DNA from: an uncultured Oribacterium sp.
Lineage (GTDB): Bacteria > Bacillota > Clostridia > Lachnospirales > Lachnospiraceae
DNA: 7,077 nt
Reading direction: 5' to 3'
Assembly: GCA_902485915.1 (NCBI GenBank)
Contig: CABTMH010000137.1
Span: 1 to 7,077 of the forward strand
Position numbers and translations under genes: made by a program. Each line of letters opens with the position of its first letter. The stretch's first letter is position 1. Below, piece by piece: positions 5,920 to 7,077 of the stretch. The notes under the pieces are model-generated. The model saw only the letters and a list, made by a program, of their open reading frames with translations, was not told the DNA's origin and did no database searches.

Positions 5920-6027
5920 TTTAATTTCCTCCATTTGAAATTTTGTGCTCATGCACAGTTCAAAATAATTCTTTTATGTTTTGGGTTCCTCCACACGCTT
6001 ACGCGGCTTCGGATGTCCATCTGCTGA

Positions 6028-6525
6028 TTAAGCAGCTGGCTCTGCGTTCTTCTCTGCCACCTGATTGATGACACGTGCGAAGTTCGCGATCGGGCTCTGC
6101 AGGGATCCGCAAAGTCTTCCGAGAAGCTCTTCTCTGGAAGGGATAGCTGCGAGTACCTTGACCTCGTTCTGATCGTAAAGCTTACCCTCTGCTACAGCTG
6201 CCTTAAGCTCAAGCTTCGTAGCCTTCTCAGCAAACTTAGCGATGATTCTAGCTGCTGCTGCAGGATCATCCTTAGAAACTGCAATAGCGGTAGGACCCTC
6301 AAGTACGTCGTCGAGCTGAGCGAAATCTGTACCCTCTGCTGCTCTCTTGATCAGGGTGTTCTTAAATACCTTGTAAGTAACACCAGCCTCTCTTAACTGC
6401 TTACGGAGCTCAGTATCCTGCTCAACCGTAAGTCCGAGATAATCAACGGCAGTAACAGCGACAGCGCCATCAAGGAGTGCCTTGATTTCGTCAACGATCG
6501 GCTGCTTTAATTCAACCTTTGCCAT
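6028..6525 (-). CDS. rplJ: Large ribosomal subunit protein uL10
   Basis: The 165-residue product is a typical bacterial L10. The N-terminal RNA-binding domain begins MAKVELKQPIVDEI and includes DYLGLTVEQ and YKVFKNTLIKRA; EGPTAIA lies mid-domain, and a C-terminal helix after about residue 130 carries the binding sites for L7/L12 dimers. L10 anchors the L12 stalk to 23S rRNA near the L11 site. With L12 it also represses its own operon by binding the leader RNA, which is present just upstream. The start is the MAKVE methionine (6523-6525), with GGAGG at 6537-6541, eleven bases upstream. A 22-codon extension to an ATG at 6591 falls inside the attenuator hairpin and is not part of the protein. 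Confidence 0.98.
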   Translation of the reverse strand: MAKVELKQPIVDEIKALLDGAVAVTAVDYLGLTVEQDTELRKQLREAGVTYKVFKNTLIKRAAEGTDFAQLDDVLEGPTAIAVSKDDPAAAARIIAKFAEKATKLELKAAVAEGKLYDQNEVKVLAAIPSREELLGRLCGSLQSPIANFARVINQVAEKNAEPAA

Positions 6526-6570
6526 TTTCGGTTCTTCCTCCTTATAAGATTTTTTCGTATAAACCTTTAC

Positions 6571-6604
6571 AAAAGGAAAACCCCATGCCAAAAGACACGG
6601 GGTT
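6571..6604 (-). terminator. Attenuator terminator of the L10 leader
   Basis: On the minus strand AACCCCGTG (6604-6596) pairs with CATGGGGTT (6587-6579) to make a 9-bp stem with one G-U pair and an eight-base loop, followed by the U-rich tail TTTTCCTTTT. It lies about 50 bases upstream of the rplJ start and is the expected premature terminator of the L10-leader mechanism: it stops transcription when L10-L12 occupies the leader. Confidence 0.85.
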
Positions 6605-6685
6605 GAACAAACTAAAATCGTTTGTATCTTTCCTCGGCAGGCGTTCTGACTTACGGTGCGGACGCACCACCTGCTGTCTTCGGGT
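6571..6685 (-). promoter_or_regulatory. Ribosomal protein L10 leader (autoregulatory RNA)
   Basis: In the minus direction the leader contains AGACAGCAGG, a GGTGC/GCACC hairpin (6655-6669), then AAGTC, CCTGCCGAGGAAA and finally the terminator. GCAGG (6670-6674) pairs with CCTGC (6637-6641) to enclose the inner hairpin, giving the asymmetric-loop stem that the L10-L12 complex binds in Firmicutes. A second stem, ACAAAC/GTTTGT (6607-6625), lies between this and the attenuator and can take part in the terminator/antiterminator switch. The order and the core sequences match the known L10 leader family as I remember it. It keeps rplJ and rplL expression in balance with ribosome assembly. Confidence 0.9.
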
Positions 6686-6698
6686 TAATACGCAGTGT

Positions 6699-6727
6699 AT
6701 ATTAACATCGGCTTACGCCGCTGTCAA
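6699..6727 (-). promoter_or_regulatory. Promoter of the rplJ-rplL unit
   Basis: On the minus strand there is a perfect -35 box TTGACA (6722-6727), a 17-base spacer and a -10 box TAATAT (6699-6704; four of six, with the key T1, A2 and T6). The start of transcription would be near 6692, just upstream of the L10 leader, so the leader would be at the very 5' end of the message. A second TTGACA (6738-6743) lies eleven bases further upstream, two bases after the rplA stop, but no -10 box matches it. Confidence 0.75.
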
Positions 6728-6745
6728 TACCCTATTTTGTCAAGA

Positions 6746-7077
6746 TTAAGCACCGAACTGAACGGTATCCATCTTAACGCCAGGACCCATGGTAGAAGTC
6801 AGCGTTGCGGACTTCAGGTAGGCTCCCTTTAATGTAGCTGGTCTAGCCTTTACAATTGCGTTCATGATCGCATCAAGGTTCTCCTTGAGCTGCTCAGTTG
6901 TGAAGGAAGCCTTACCGATTGCTACGTGGAAGATGTTTGCCTTGTCAAGACGATACTCGACCTTACCAGCCTTCGTATCAGCGATTGCCTTCGCAACATC
7001 CATGGTAACCGTACCAGTCTTCGGGTTCGGCATTAAGCCCTTCGGTCCGAGTACACGACCGAGACGACCAACAACAC
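6746..7077 (-). CDS. rplA: Large ribosomal subunit protein uL1, C-terminal part (5' end outside the window)
   Basis: About 110 codons are visible, roughly the last half of a protein that is usually near 230 residues; the reading frame is open to the right edge, so the gene is cut there and not broken. The visible part starts VVGRLGRVLGPKGLMPNPK, the L1 signature region, and continues with GKVEYRLDKANIFHVAIG and ends in TSTMGPGVKMDTVQFGA, all typical of bacterial L1. L1 binds 23S rRNA at the E-site stalk and helps tRNA release; it can also repress its own operon. The methionine at 7031-7033 is internal (GLMPNP), not a start. Its stop codon is 18 bases before the rplJ-rplL -35 box. Confidence 0.97.
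   Translation of the reverse strand, partial: VVGRLGRVLGPKGLMPNPKTGTVTMDVAKAIADTKAGKVEYRLDKANIFHVAIGKASFTTEQLKENLDAIMNAIVKARPATLKGAYLKSATLTSTMGPGVKMDTVQFGA

Noticed and set aside
5920..5952. Eleven-codon N-terminal extension of rplL
   Set aside because: The upstream ATG lacks a ribosome site, whereas the MAKL start has GGAGG at eight bases and matches the conserved N-terminus.
5971..6027. Second GGAGG (5988-5992) in the rplJ-rplL gap as the ribosome site of a small gene
   Set aside because: No ATG, GTG or TTG start follows at a usable distance with an open frame of meaningful length.
6526..6591. Twenty-two-codon N-terminal extension of rplJ
   Set aside because: It would start within the attenuator hairpin and run through the GGAGG of the true start; L10 proteins begin at MAK.

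Overview
The window comes from a moderately GC-rich bacterium, most likely a Clostridia-type Firmicute (Lachnospiraceae-like). The signs are the rplA-rplJ-rplL order, a Firmicutes-style L10 leader with an attenuator terminator upstream of rplJ, GGAGG-type ribosome binding sites, and a surface protein with a zinc ribbon and cell-wall-binding repeats. The family assignment is an inference from protein style; no database was searched. All six recognisable genes are on the minus strand, so transcription runs from the right edge to the left edge.

Right part (about 5400-7077), ribosomal block: the 3' part of rplA (L1, cut by the window edge); a promoter and an autoregulatory L10 leader with an intrinsic terminator; rplJ (L10); rplL (L7/L12); and a long AT-flanked hairpin terminator. 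L10 and L7/L12 together form the ribosomal stalk that recruits translation factors, and the leader is the classical feedback site for the L10-L12 complex. rpoB, the usual next gene, is absent.

Middle (2171-5400): a structured intergenic segment (three hairpins, a 12-bp inverted repeat around two of them, and a 13-bp direct repeat), then an extended -10 promoter and one 1029-codon gene. It encodes a modular membrane protein: N-terminal zinc ribbon, charged helical repeat region, a very acidic repetitive region, one membrane span, TPR-like helices, a chitobiase/hexosaminidase C-terminal-type (CHB_HEX) beta domain, aromatic cell-wall-binding repeats and an unrecognised C-terminal domain. Three 39-bp tandem repeats begin exactly at its stop codon.

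Left part (1-1960): a small glyoxalase-I-like VOC enzyme, then rarA, an AAA+ ATPase of replication-fork maintenance. rarA ends against a perfect 15-bp palindrome. Directly beyond it is a good sigma-A-type promoter reading out of the left edge, so another minus-strand transcription unit probably starts there.

By eye, the ribosomal genes are less GC-rich and use a narrower codon set than the GC-rich genes to their left. The least explained items are the multi-domain membrane protein and the structured segment that separates it from rplL. I found no mobile element, CRISPR array, rRNA or tRNA.
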